Notes: generated by a model from the letters alone, not told the origin. DNA of 64,000 nt from Rugamonas brunnea (GCF_014042345.1 NZ_JACEZT010000007.1:1-64000), one strand, 5' to 3'. Positions 26,328 through 34,912 are shown, numbered from the stretch's first letter. Translations and numbers: made by a program.

Positions 26328-27815
26328 ATGACTTCGCGGTTGCGTCCGGGTCGCTGGCTGGCGCGCATCCTGCCGCCGTCGCTGCTGGGCCGGCTGGTGG
26401 TGGTGATGGTGGCCGGCGTGCTGCTCACGCAACTGGCCGGCAACTGGTTGTGGGCCACCCAGCGCCACGCGGAAGCGGAAGTGGAGGTGCGCACGGCCAC
26501 CCAGCATCTGGCCCACAGCGCGTCCAAGGTGGTGCGCTTCTTCCTGAGTCTGCCGGCCAATTACCGTCCGCTCATCATCCAGCAGTTTCGCGAAATGGGC
26601 GGCACGCGCTTTCTTGTCAACGTCAACCGGGCCCCGGTGGAGATCGCTGGCATTGGTGAGCAGGCGCTGGCCGAGGTGGCCAAGGCCCAGGTGCGCACTA
26701 CGCTCAAGGAAGACGTGCCCAACCTGAGCAAGCTGCGCATCGATTTCGCCTGGCCCGACCATCTGCCCGTCAGCGACGACGGCACCACGCTCAACGACAT
26801 GCCCGAAGGCTGGGTGCAGAACGTCGTGCTGACTAAGCCGGCCCCGGCGCCCATTTTGCTGATCCAGGCCGAGATGGGGCCGGGCAACTGGCTGTACCTG
26901 GCCACGCTGATGCCCAATCCCTACTTCCTCGACAGCGGCAACCCGCTCACGCGCGACCGCGTGCTGTTGCAGGCGCTGTCGCTGGGCGCCGTGCTGCTGC
27001 TGTGCATTCTCGTGGTGCGCTGGACCACGCGGCCGCTGGCCGCCTTGTCGGAAGCGGCCACCGCCTTTGGCAACGGCGAGCGTATGCCGGAACTGCCGGA
27101 GACGGGCAGCCGCGAATTCGTCAACACGGTGCGCGCGTTCAGCGCCATGCGGGAACGCATCAACCGCTATATCGCCGACCGCGAGCGGCTGTTCGTCTCC
27201 ATATCGCACGACTTGCGCACGCCCATCATGCGCCTGAAGCTGCGCACGGAGCTGCTTGACGATGAGCAGTTGCGCGACGAATTCCACGAAGACCTGGACG
27301 AGCTGGAGATGATGGTCAAGGGCGCGCTGCAGACTGTCAAAGATAGCGACATCCACGAGAACCCGACCGAAATCCGGCTCGACGCCTTGCTCGGCCGCAT
27401 GGTGCGCGATGCGCGCCTGGCCGGCCATCAAGTCTCGTTCACGGCCTCGGGGCTGAGCGTGGCGGCCAAACCGCTGGCGCTCAAGCGCGCCATCGGCAAC
27501 CTGCTCAACAACGCCCTGCATTACGGCAAGCAGGTGGAACTGGCGGTGGAGCCGCGCGGCACCAACATCGCCATCGTGATCCGCGACCATGGACCCGGTG
27601 TGCCGCCCGAGGCGCTCGACAGCCTGGCCGAGCCGTACGTGCGGCTCGACCATGGCCGCGAGCAGAACAGCAGCGGCATGGGGCTGGGGCTGGGCATCGC
27701 GCGCGGCATCGTGCAAGCGCACGGCGGCGAACTGCTGCTCGACAACCACCCCGAAGGCGGCTTCCGCGCCACCATCGTGCTGCCCGGCGCAGCTTTCACA
27801 CCGCTCGACAACTGA
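26328..27815 (+). CDS. Sensor histidine kinase of the sugar locus
   Basis: The 495-residue inner-membrane kinase has a first membrane helix at about 20-42, a periplasmic domain of about 170 residues, a second helix near 213-232 and then HAMP. HisKA carries His294 (FVSISHDLRTPIMRL) and the ATPase domain shows GNLLNNALHYG, DHGPGVPP and GMGLGLGIARG. I chose the ATG at 26328 because it places the basic N-terminus just before the first helix; in-frame starts at 26304 or TTG 26274 are also possible, and none has a good ribosome-binding site. It is the partner of the preceding regulator, with a 93-base gap. The periplasmic domain is the likely docking surface for the binding protein at 24268. Confidence 0.92.
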   Translation: MTSRLRPGRWLARILPPSLLGRLVVVMVAGVLLTQLAGNWLWATQRHAEAEVEVRTATQHLAHSASKVVRFFLSLPANYRPLIIQQFREMGGTRFLVNVNRAPVEIAGIGEQALAEVAKAQVRTTLKEDVPNLSKLRIDFAWPDHLPVSDDGTTLNDMPEGWVQNVVLTKPAPAPILLIQAEMGPGNWLYLATLMPNPYFLDSGNPLTRDRVLLQALSLGAVLLLCILVVRWTTRPLAALSEAATAFGNGERMPELPETGSREFVNTVRAFSAMRERINRYIADRERLFVSISHDLRTPIMRLKLRTELLDDEQLRDEFHEDLDELEMMVKGALQTVKDSDIHENPTEIRLDALLGRMVRDARLAGHQVSFTASGLSVAAKPLALKRAIGNLLNNALHYGKQVELAVEPRGTNIAIVIRDHGPGVPPEALDSLAEPYVRLDHGREQNSSGMGLGLGIARGIVQAHGGELLLDNHPEGGFRATIVLPGAAFTPLDN

Positions 27816-27886
27816 AACCGGGGTCAGGTCATGCCACCACGTAAGATGCGCAATTTCATGACCTGACCCCGGTTTCCCGCTTTTTT
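27814..27886 (+). terminator. 20-bp perfect inverted repeat with T-run (CCGGGGTCAG element, copy 2)
   Basis: GAAACCGGGGTCAGGTCATG (27814-27833) and its exact complement (27857-27876) flank 23 bases, and TTTTTT follows at 27881-27886. It begins inside the stop codon of the kinase gene and would act as a strong intrinsic terminator. The CCGGGGTCAG core is shared with the element at 11649-11729, so it also looks like a dispersed repeat that has been recruited as a terminator. Confidence 0.75.
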
Positions 27887-27944
27887 GTATTGTGTTCGGG
27901 CGCATCGCCGTCATATCGGGAGCATGGTTCGACGGAGGCGGCAT

Positions 27945-28625
27945 ATGCGTTTGATCGGAGCGAGGAAGGGCGGTTGGTTGCCATTGCTGCTGGCGCTGGG
28001 AGGCGCGTGGTTGCTGCTGGTCTTGCCGCTGCGGGTCGGGTGCGCGGAACCGGAGGCGGTCGTCGTGGCGCAAGCGCCGGCGCAGGTCCAGCAACTGGTA
28101 CTGCGTACCCTGCAGCAGCTGGCGCCTGGCGGCGAAGCCCGTCGCCGCTACCATCTGGCGCTGCCGTTTGGCGCGCCGCTGTTCCCGCCCGATGCGGACC
28201 TGGCCCTGTCGCCCACGCCGGATCTGGCGCGCTGGCTGCAACTGCCCGCCGACGCGCGCCGGCACGACGTGCTGATCGTGCCGGACGCCGACTACTACTG
28301 GGATGCCGGCGGCGCGCCATTCTCCTGCCAGTTCATTGTGCATCTGCAAGCGCAGGGCGCGGGGCGGACCCGGCTTACGGTGCTGCAAGTGCAGCCCACC
28401 GAGCGGCATGGCAAGAAGCTCGACTTGCTGGGCCGCACCGGCCCCGGATTTTATCTCGACATCCGTCCGGCCGCGCCGGCACCGAAGGCCAGCGCCGACC
28501 TGCTAGCGCTGCTGGCCGCAGCGCTGGCGCATCCACTGCCTGCGCCCCCGGCTTTGCCGGCTTCTGCACCATCCCAGGCGTCCCCAGCAAGCCCGGCGTT
28601 GCCACCATCCCCGGCTGCCCATTAA
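27945..28625 (+). CDS. Hypothetical exported protein
   Basis: The protein has 226 residues from the ATG at 27945, which follows GGAGG at good spacing. The N-terminus has a basic stretch and a hydrophobic core (LPLLLALGGAWLLLVLPL) ending in a cysteine (RVGC) that only loosely resembles a lipobox. The central part (residues 40-175) is a globular domain with RRHDVLIVPDADYYWDAGG, which I do not recognise. The last 35 residues are Ala/Pro-rich and overlap the convergent gene by 123 bases. This suggests that the 3' end of one of the two has drifted or frameshifted. No function is assigned. Confidence 0.6.
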   Translation: MRLIGARKGGWLPLLLALGGAWLLLVLPLRVGCAEPEAVVVAQAPAQVQQLVLRTLQQLAPGGEARRRYHLALPFGAPLFPPDADLALSPTPDLARWLQLPADARRHDVLIVPDADYYWDAGGAPFSCQFIVHLQAQGAGRTRLTVLQVQPTERHGKKLDLLGRTGPGFYLDIRPAAPAPKASADLLALLAAALAHPLPAPPALPASAPSQASPASPALPPSPAAH

Positions 28626-29156
28626 GCCCAGCCCTGTCGCCAGCAACAGCGCCGTGGCCGGCACCGGCAACGCGGGCGCGGTGGGGATTTGCACGCCGAA
28701 CGGCGCCGTCACCGCCGTGGCTGCCTGGATCAGGCTGCCCCCGGCCAGCGGGTCGCCATCCCACCACTCGCCCGACAGGGTGAACACGCCGCTGTCGCTC
28801 TGGCCCGGCGTGGCGAACGTGAACACCTGGAGCCCGAACAGGCCCGCGAGGGTGGCCGCGTCGAACGCGCGCGATGCGCTCGCGCCCGGCGCCAGGATGG
28901 GAAAGTCGAAATAGCTGGCGTCCGGCAAGCCGATGCTGAACGACGAGGCGCTCAGCGCCGTGGGCACGAACCAGTCCACCGTGTCGGTGTTGCCGATATC
29001 GTAGCCCCAGCCTGTCAGTTGTCCCGGCTGGCCGGTGATGCTGCCGCCCGATGGTGTGGCGCTGAAGGTGAACGTGAATGGCGTGGCGCGGGCGGCCGGC
29101 GCCAGCAGCACGCCGGCCAGCAAGCCGGCCAGCACGCAAGTGGAAAGACGTTTCAT
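28503..29156 (-). CDS. Secreted protein with VPVPAT-type C-terminal sorting-like signal
   Basis: The 217-residue exported protein has a signal peptide (STCVLAGLLAGVLLAPAARA) and a beta-rich body with DWFVPTALSASSFSIGLPD and FTLSGEWWDGDPLAGGSL. At residues 166-186 LPVPATALLLATGLGLMGSR resembles PEP-CTERM/VPxP anchors recognised by exosortase-like enzymes. A normal anchor would end soon after the basic residues, but here about 25 further Arg/Trp/Cys-rich residues follow, overlapping the convergent gene; a frameshift at the end is likely. The start at 29156 follows AAGGAGA. It lies 29 bases downstream of the Het-C/vWA gene in the same direction, so the two are probably cotranscribed. Confidence 0.7.
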   Translation of the reverse strand: MKRLSTCVLAGLLAGVLLAPAARATPFTFTFSATPSGGSITGQPGQLTGWGYDIGNTDTVDWFVPTALSASSFSIGLPDASYFDFPILAPGASASRAFDAATLAGLFGLQVFTFATPGQSDSGVFTLSGEWWDGDPLAGGSLIQAATAVTAPFGVQIPTAPALPVPATALLLATGLGLMGSRGWWQRRACWGRLGWCRSRQSRGRRQWMRQRCGQQR

Positions 29157-29185
29157 GACAAATCTCCTTGCTTGAGGGGGGGAGG

Positions 29186-31957
29186 TCACTTCTGCATCAC
29201 GGCCTGGGCCGCTGCGTAGGCGTAGGACACGCCCGCGATGTCGGACACGGTGCCGGTCTCGCCCACGCTGAAGCGCTGCACGCCGGCCGGCGTGTTGAAC
29301 GTGAGCCGCACGGTGAAGAAACTGCCCACGTCGACGTTGGGGGTGACGAAGGGCAGCGCGGGCGACAAGGCCGTGTTAAGCGTGACCGTGCCGGTGCCGC
29401 TGAGTGTGCGCAAGGCCAGCGCGGCCAGCGTCATGTTCTGCGCGGTGCCGGCGCCGGTGTTGGTGAAGCGCAGGTCGATGCCGGTCACGCCGGGCGCCAC
29501 CGTTTCCTGGCCGATGATTTCAGCGATGAAATTGGGTTTGCCCAATACCTGCGCCGCGCCCGTCACGAAGCTGGTCAGCGTGGCGCTGTTGTGCACCAGG
29601 GGATCGGTGGTGCTTTGGACGGCGGCCGTCAGGTTGTCGGCGCTGCCGATGCGGGCGCTGGCGGGCGGTGTCAATTGCACCGTCACGTTGCCCGTCTCGC
29701 CCGTGCCCAGCGTCAGGCTGGCGGGACTGATGTTGCCGACGTAGTGCTGGTCGTCGGTGGCGGCGAAGCTGAAGGTGGCGGGCGCGCCGTCGTTGCGCAC
29801 CTGGTAGGTCAGCGTGGTCGTCATGCCGGGGCGCAAATCTTGCGGCGCCGGCGGCTTGAGCGAGATGGTCTGCGGCGTCACCGTCAGGCTCACCAGGCGC
29901 TGGAACGGATAACCGGCGCTGTCGGTGCCGGTGGCGTAGGCCAGGAACGGACCGTTGGGCACGGTGATGGGGCCGAAGTACAGGCCGCCGTCGGTGGCGT
30001 CCTGCTCCAGCGCCAGCGGGGCGATCAGGCTGTAGTCCTTGCGTCGCAACTGGAATTGGGGCGCGCTGCTCAATTCCTTCAAGGCCGCCAGTGCGTACAG
30101 CGACTGGCCCGGCCCCGGTTCGCCGTCGATGGCCAGCAAGCCCTGGTGCGGCGGCTGGGCGCCGAAGCGGGCCAGCTTGAACGAGCTGAACGCGAGGCCG
30201 GCGATGCCGCTCACGTTCACGTACATCAGGCTGGACGTATCGCCCACGGTCAGCTGCCACGGCCCCGGCATCGGATGGTCGATCGAGATGATGGCGCCGC
30301 TGCTCAGGTTGAGGAAGGCGGTGGCCGTGCTGGCGTCGATCACCACGCCGTCCGGGCGCACCAGGTGCACGAACGGCGGCAAGCCTTGCACAGCCGTGCT
30401 GACGGACACGGTGAGCCGCGTCAGGCTGGCGTCGACCGGCACGGCGTAGGTCTTGTGCACGGGGAACTGGTCCTGCACGGACAGGATCTGCACCGCGTTG
30501 TTGCGGGCTACCAGATCGGCCAGCTGGGTCACGGTGCCGGCTTCGCCGCGGAACAGGAAGAACACCTGGCCGCCCGTTTCGGACGCCGCCTGGAGGAAGC
30601 CGGGCGTGATCGGCGAGCAGCGGCCGAACAGCAGTGGGTAGATCTTGATGTCCTTGCTCTTGGCCAGGCCGATCACGGCGCTGGCCAGCGCGCCATCCTT
30701 GGCCGCCGCGTCCGTGTACATGAACAGGTCGCCGCCGGGATCGGCCAGCGACAGGCCGTTGTAGATGCCGGTCATGGCCAGTTCAGGACAATCGCCGCCG
30801 CCGGACGCGTCCAGCGCGGAGATGGCGGCCTTGAACGCGGTGGCGTCGTTGGTGGCCAGGTTGGGGCCGGTGTCCGGATCGTTGAACGGGGCCAGCACAT
30901 ATTGCAGCGGCTCCTCGTCCGTGCCCAGGCGGGCGTTGACGATGCTGGTGGCCGAATTGCGCACGCCGGCGATGATGTCGCCCATGCTGCCGGTGGTGTC
31001 GATGGCGAACGCCAGCGTAGGGCCGGCGCCTAGCAGCGCCTTGAGCTGGGCCGGCGTGATCTCGGCCTTGATGTCTTCCACGAACTGCTGGGTGGCGGCG
31101 ATGGCGGCGCCGGCGGCCGTGTTGTGGAAGGTGCTGTGGGGCGAGATGTCGCAGTACAGCGTGTCCTTGTTGATGCCTTCGCGGAAGTAGCCGAGCAGGT
31201 CGCTCGATTTGGAACTCTTGTCGAGCGGGCCGCCGTGGCTGCACTTGAAGTTGCCCGGCTTGACGCGGTCCTCGCCGCCGTAATAGCCGCTGGTGAGCAG
31301 GGAGCCGACCAGGTTGGACGAATTGGCGCAGGTCAGGCCGGTGTCCGTGAAGCCGGAGCAGGTGGTCACGCCGGGGCCGGCGAAGGCGAGCGGGGTGGGG
31401 CGGCCCACGTCCGGGTTGGCGCCGCCGTTGCCCATCTCCACCCAGTTGCTGTGCGAGTAGAAGTCCTGGATGGTGTGCAGGGCGCCGCCGAGGTTGTCGC
31501 GCGCGCCGGTGGCGTTGATGGGATCGCTGCGCAGCGCGTCCAGCACGTTCTGCTTGAGCGTGGCCAGCCGCAGTTGCGCGCCGGGAGCATTTTCGCCATC
31601 GAAGTGCTTGGCCGAGCTGGTCTGGTCCTCGTCCACCTTGGCGTCGGCCTCGATGATGCGGTCGAGCGCCTTTTGCATGGACGTGGTCAGTTTGGGCACG
31701 GCGAAATAGCGCTTGTCGAGTTCCTCGATGCCGCGCTGGGTGATGTCCTGGTGGGTCAGGCTGCCCGCCGATTTGGACGTGATGAAACAGACGAAGCCAT
31801 TCTTTGGACAGAATGCCTGGCTGGGGCCGCTGGCCGCCAGGGCCAGCACGGCCAGCAGTGGCGCCAGCCAGCGCCGGCCAGGCAGGCAAGGACGGCCGGT
31901 GCGGAGGCCGATGGTGGTGCCGGTGATGCGGCGGCGATACGAATGATCGGTGGACAT
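29186..31957 (-). CDS. Large secreted Het-C-like and von Willebrand factor A domain protein
   Basis: The 923-residue exported protein starts at the ATG at 31957 (GGAAAGGAG upstream) with a basic N-terminus and a hydrophobic segment (WLAPLLAVLALAASGPSQAF). Residues about 50-285 (THQDITQRGIEEL, AKHFDGENAPGAQLRL, HTIQDFYSHSNWVEMG) resemble the Het-C region found in fungal heterokaryon-incompatibility C proteins and in animal VWA7. Next comes a vWA domain with a MIDAS-like DTTGSMGD at about 308 and a cysteine pair. The C-terminal 350 residues look like repeated Ig-like beta domains. There is no anchor, so it is probably released or outer-surface. The domain calls are by eye. It heads an operon with the VPVPAT protein. 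Its function is unknown, possibly cell-contact or toxin-like. Confidence 0.78.
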   Translation of the reverse strand: MSTDHSYRRRITGTTIGLRTGRPCLPGRRWLAPLLAVLALAASGPSQAFCPKNGFVCFITSKSAGSLTHQDITQRGIEELDKRYFAVPKLTTSMQKALDRIIEADAKVDEDQTSSAKHFDGENAPGAQLRLATLKQNVLDALRSDPINATGARDNLGGALHTIQDFYSHSNWVEMGNGGANPDVGRPTPLAFAGPGVTTCSGFTDTGLTCANSSNLVGSLLTSGYYGGEDRVKPGNFKCSHGGPLDKSSKSSDLLGYFREGINKDTLYCDISPHSTFHNTAAGAAIAATQQFVEDIKAEITPAQLKALLGAGPTLAFAIDTTGSMGDIIAGVRNSATSIVNARLGTDEEPLQYVLAPFNDPDTGPNLATNDATAFKAAISALDASGGGDCPELAMTGIYNGLSLADPGGDLFMYTDAAAKDGALASAVIGLAKSKDIKIYPLLFGRCSPITPGFLQAASETGGQVFFLFRGEAGTVTQLADLVARNNAVQILSVQDQFPVHKTYAVPVDASLTRLTVSVSTAVQGLPPFVHLVRPDGVVIDASTATAFLNLSSGAIISIDHPMPGPWQLTVGDTSSLMYVNVSGIAGLAFSSFKLARFGAQPPHQGLLAIDGEPGPGQSLYALAALKELSSAPQFQLRRKDYSLIAPLALEQDATDGGLYFGPITVPNGPFLAYATGTDSAGYPFQRLVSLTVTPQTISLKPPAPQDLRPGMTTTLTYQVRNDGAPATFSFAATDDQHYVGNISPASLTLGTGETGNVTVQLTPPASARIGSADNLTAAVQSTTDPLVHNSATLTSFVTGAAQVLGKPNFIAEIIGQETVAPGVTGIDLRFTNTGAGTAQNMTLAALALRTLSGTGTVTLNTALSPALPFVTPNVDVGSFFTVRLTFNTPAGVQRFSVGETGTVSDIAGVSYAYAAAQAVMQK

Positions 31958-32290
31958 ACCAACTCCTTTCCAAAGCATGCAGCAGGTTGCAACGCGGGCC
32001 GGGCGGCCCCGGATGGGGGCACGCATAAGCCGTGCCGAGCGCGGCCGTGCCCATGGCTATGCCCGTGGTTGCGCAGGGATGGCGCCCGGATGGCGGCGGG
32101 GCAGGCCCACCACTGTCAGGAATTCCGACAGCGGCGCGGAGGACCGATTTCGGCACTCTGTGCCGCGTTTTGTGCAGTTCATCGCAATCTGTCGCGCCCG
32201 GTCACGGGCTCTGCTACATTGGGCGACGATCCGCATCCACGACCGGTAATCCCGAGAGGCAAGCCGAGGAAATCCGAGGAAATCATTCAA
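31958..32290. other. Divergent intergenic region upstream of Het-C/vWA and DUF2807 genes
   Basis: This 333-base stretch holds no convincing gene. A near-perfect palindrome CTGTC-A-GGAATTCC-GACAG lies at 32113-32131, suitable for a dimeric regulator between the two divergent genes. A TACATT at about 32214-32219 could be a -10 hexamer for the DUF2807 gene, but I see no matching -35. Confidence 0.4.
32113..32131. promoter_or_regulatory. Candidate operator palindrome
   Basis: CTGTCAGGAATTCCGACAG reads almost the same on both strands (one extra base in the left half). It lies about 155 bases from the Het-C/vWA start and 160 from the DUF2807 start. No cognate regulator lies nearby. Confidence 0.3.
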
Positions 32291-33055
32291 ATGAAAAAAC
32301 TGCTCCCTTTCAGCCTGCTGCTGGCTGTCTTCTGTACGCTGTGCAACCGCGCCCAGGCCGCCGACGACTACGTCACCGAGTCGCGCACCATCGACGGACG
32401 CGTGGAGCGGGTGCTGCTTGACGGCGTGCTCGACCTCAAGGTCACCCGCGGCGCGCAGCCGTCGCTCACCATCGTGGCCGACAAGCGCACCATGGCGAAG
32501 ATCACAGCCGCGCAAACGGGCGACACCTTGCACCTGGACACGGAAAGCCATGGCGTCAAGGTGAACCGCTCGGGCGCGCGGGCCGAGCTGGTGTTGCCGG
32601 CCCTGCGCCAGGTGGTGTCGGAAGGCGTGGGCACGACGGAGGTCAACGGCTTCATGGGCGACGAGCTGGAGTTGACGCTGGACGGGGCCGGCTCCATGAA
32701 GGTGGCGGGCGACTACAAGAAGGTGAAGGCCAACCTGGGCGGCGTGGGCAGCATGCATTTGTGGGTCAGCGAGAACGAGCTGGTCGAGCTCGACATGCAT
32801 GGCGCCGGCTACATCACGCTGGGCGGGCGCAGCAAGCTGTTGCGCGCCTCGCTGGGCGGGCTGGGCGGCCTGAATGCGCAGCAATTCCAGGCCGACGCGG
32901 TGGACGTGGACCTGAGCGGACTGGGCAACGCCACCGTCACCGCCCGCAACGACGTCACGCTCAACCTGAGCGGCCTCGGTTCCGTCACCGTGTATGGCAA
33001 GCCGGCCAACCGCCACGTGAGCGTGGACGGCCTGGGCAAGGTCAGCTGGAAATAA
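32291..33055 (+). CDS. DUF2807 (GIN-domain) secreted protein
   Basis: The 254-residue protein has a signal peptide (KKLLPFSLLLAVFCTLCNRAQA) and a right-handed beta-helix-like body. The sequence pattern is that of DUF2807, the putative auto-transporter adhesin head-like or GIN domain: repeats such as LTLDGAGSMKVAG, NLGGVGSMHL, DMHGAGYITLGG, SLGGLGGL and LSGLGSVTV. These G-(A/V/L)-G rungs recur about every 20 residues. It is predicted to be periplasmic or outer-membrane-associated; the biochemical role of the family is unknown. It is divergent from the Het-C/vWA operon and 49 bases upstream of the Sel1-repeat gene in the same direction, possibly cotranscribed. Confidence 0.88.
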   Translation: MKKLLPFSLLLAVFCTLCNRAQAADDYVTESRTIDGRVERVLLDGVLDLKVTRGAQPSLTIVADKRTMAKITAAQTGDTLHLDTESHGVKVNRSGARAELVLPALRQVVSEGVGTTEVNGFMGDELELTLDGAGSMKVAGDYKKVKANLGGVGSMHLWVSENELVELDMHGAGYITLGGRSKLLRASLGGLGGLNAQQFQADAVDVDLSGLGNATVTARNDVTLNLSGLGSVTVYGKPANRHVSVDGLGKVSWK

Positions 33056-33104
33056 GGCGGGCGCCGCGATGATGAACAGTCAGACTTACACCTACAAACG
33101 CAAC

Positions 33105-33713
33105 ATGAAAAAAATACTTTTTGCGCTCTGTTTGCTGTTGGCCATGCAACAGGCCGCGTACGCCGGCTTCGCCGAAGGCGCGATGGCCTACAACAGCAAG
33201 AACTACGCGCTCGCCTACCGCGAAATCGTGCCGCTGGCCAAGGCCGGCAATGCCGACGCCGAGCACCTGCTGGGCCTGATGTACTACATGGGCCGCGGCG
33301 TGCCGCAGGACTACAAACAGGCGCTCGAATGGCACCGCAAGGCGGCGCTGCAGGGCAAGGCCGACGCGCAGTACGTGGTGGGCGCCATGTACTACACGGG
33401 CAACGCCGTGATCCAGGACCACAAGCAGGCGATCGTCTGGTTCCGCAAGGCGGCCGAGCAGGGCCATGCGGAGGCGCAGCAGGTGCTGGGGCTGATGTAC
33501 CGCTACCACATCGGCGGCATGCCGCAGGACAACGTGATCGCCTACATGCTGTGGAACCTGGCGGCGGCCGGCGGTTCCGCCAACGCCGCCGAGCAGCGCG
33601 CTGCCGTGCTGCGCAGCATGACCCAGGAGCAGATCGAGGAAGGGCAGGCCTTGTCGGCCGCATGGAAGCCGAACACGCCGCTGCCGCGCCAGTCGCGCAC
33701 GGGCGGCGGCTGA
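33105..33713 (+). CDS. Sel1-repeat (SLR) secreted protein
   Basis: The 202-residue protein has a signal peptide (KKILFALCLLLAMQQAAYAG) and four consecutive Sel1-like repeats of about 36 residues (AEHLLGLMYYMGRGVPQDYK, AQYVVGAMYYTGNAVIQD, AQQVLGLMYRYHIGGMPQDN). These form alpha-alpha solenoids used for protein-protein contacts in the periplasm. The start at 33105 gives a normal signal sequence; a start at 33069 would add 12 polar residues. It lies downstream of the DUF2807 gene. The partner is unknown. Confidence 0.9.
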   Translation: MKKILFALCLLLAMQQAAYAGFAEGAMAYNSKNYALAYREIVPLAKAGNADAEHLLGLMYYMGRGVPQDYKQALEWHRKAALQGKADAQYVVGAMYYTGNAVIQDHKQAIVWFRKAAEQGHAEAQQVLGLMYRYHIGGMPQDNVIAYMLWNLAAAGGSANAAEQRAAVLRSMTQEQIEEGQALSAAWKPNTPLPRQSRTGGG

Positions 33714-33802
33714 GCGGGAGAGGGGGAGGGCGGGCGGCAACGGCCTGCGCGCAACGCCGCCCTGAAGTACAATCTTCGCTTGCCAATCACGAGGGAAGCG
33801 AT

Positions 33803-34783
33803 ATGCGTGCGATCGAGATCACCAAGCCGGGCCCGGCCGATGTACTGAAACTGTGCGAACGTCCGATGCCGGCCGTTAAGGCGGGCGAAGTGCTGATCAA
33901 GGTGCATGCGGCCGGCATCAACCGGCCCGACGTGTTCCAGCGCCTGGGCAGCTACGCGCCGCCGCCGGGCGCGTCCGACCTGCCGGGCCTGGAGGTGGCC
34001 GGCGAGATCGTCGACGGCGACATGTCCGGCAGCGATTTCACGCGCGGCGACATGGTGTGTGCGCTGGTGCAGGGCGGCGGTTACGCTGAGTACTGCGTGG
34101 CGCCCGTGCAGCAATGCCTGCCCGTGCCGCGCGGCTTGTCGGCGCTGGAGGCCGCGTCGCTGCCGGAAAATTATTTCACCGTATGGAGCAATGTGTTCGA
34201 CCGCACCCACCTGCGCGGCGGCGAGACCTTGCTGGTGCAGGGCGGCACCTCCGGCATCGGCGTGACGGCGATCCAGCTGGCCGCCGCCATGGGCCACCGC
34301 GTGTTTGCCACGGCCGGCAGCGACGACAAGGCGCGCGCCTGCGAGCAACTGGGCGCCGAACGCGGCATCAATTACAAGACCGAGGATTTCGCTGCGCTGG
34401 CCAAGTCGCTCACCAACGACCGCGGCGTGGACGTGATCCTCGACATGGTGGGCGGCGACTACCTGCCGCGCGAAATCGCCTGCCTGGCCGACGATGGCCG
34501 CATTTCCCTGATCGCGCTGCTGGGCGGCGCCAAGGCCACGGTGGACCTGGGCCAGGTGTTGCGCCGTCGCCTGACCATCACCGGTTCCACGCTGCGGCCC
34601 CGCTCCGTCGCCTTCAAGGCGGCGATCGCGGCCCAGCTCAAGCAGCGCGTGTGGCCGATGTTTGAAGCGGGCAAGATCAAGCCCGTGATCTACGAAGTGT
34701 TCCCGCTGGAGCAGGCGGCCGAAGCCCACGCGCTGATGGAGCGCAGCACCCACGTGGGCAAAATCATGTTGCAGGTGATTTGA
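33803..34783 (+). CDS. NAD(P)H-quinone oxidoreductase (PIG3-like, MDR superfamily)
   Basis: This 326-residue, zinc-free medium-chain dehydrogenase reduces quinones with NADPH in the cytoplasm. The catalytic domain has AAGINRPDVFQRLGSY and the Rossmann motif is QGGTSGIGVTAIQLA. The C-terminal LEQAAEAHALMERSTHVGKI is the usual PIG3/TP53I3-type ending. The zinc-binding cysteines of alcohol dehydrogenases are absent, as expected. It is separated from the Sel1 gene by 89 bases and followed by the tpiA promoter. Confidence 0.93.
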   Translation: MRAIEITKPGPADVLKLCERPMPAVKAGEVLIKVHAAGINRPDVFQRLGSYAPPPGASDLPGLEVAGEIVDGDMSGSDFTRGDMVCALVQGGGYAEYCVAPVQQCLPVPRGLSALEAASLPENYFTVWSNVFDRTHLRGGETLLVQGGTSGIGVTAIQLAAAMGHRVFATAGSDDKARACEQLGAERGINYKTEDFAALAKSLTNDRGVDVILDMVGGDYLPREIACLADDGRISLIALLGGAKATVDLGQVLRRRLTITGSTLRPRSVAFKAAIAAQLKQRVWPMFEAGKIKPVIYEVFPLEQAAEAHALMERSTHVGKIMLQVI

Positions 34784-34855
34784 TACGGTTTGGGCGGGAA
34801 TGCTGCGAATTTGTATCAATTTATCAATTTTTGGCTTGCGGCGCATGCCGCTGGT

Positions 34856-34885
34856 TTGACCGGCCTTCCGGCCGCACGTTAGAAT
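34856..34885 (+). promoter_or_regulatory. Sigma70-type promoter of tpiA
   Basis: TTGACC (34856-34861) and TAGAAT (34880-34885) are separated by 18 bases, and the tpiA ATG begins 27 bases after the -10. The match to consensus is good. It probably drives tpiA and secG. Confidence 0.65.
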
Positions 34886-34912
34886 AACGGGTTAATAAAA
34901 AATTAGGCTACT

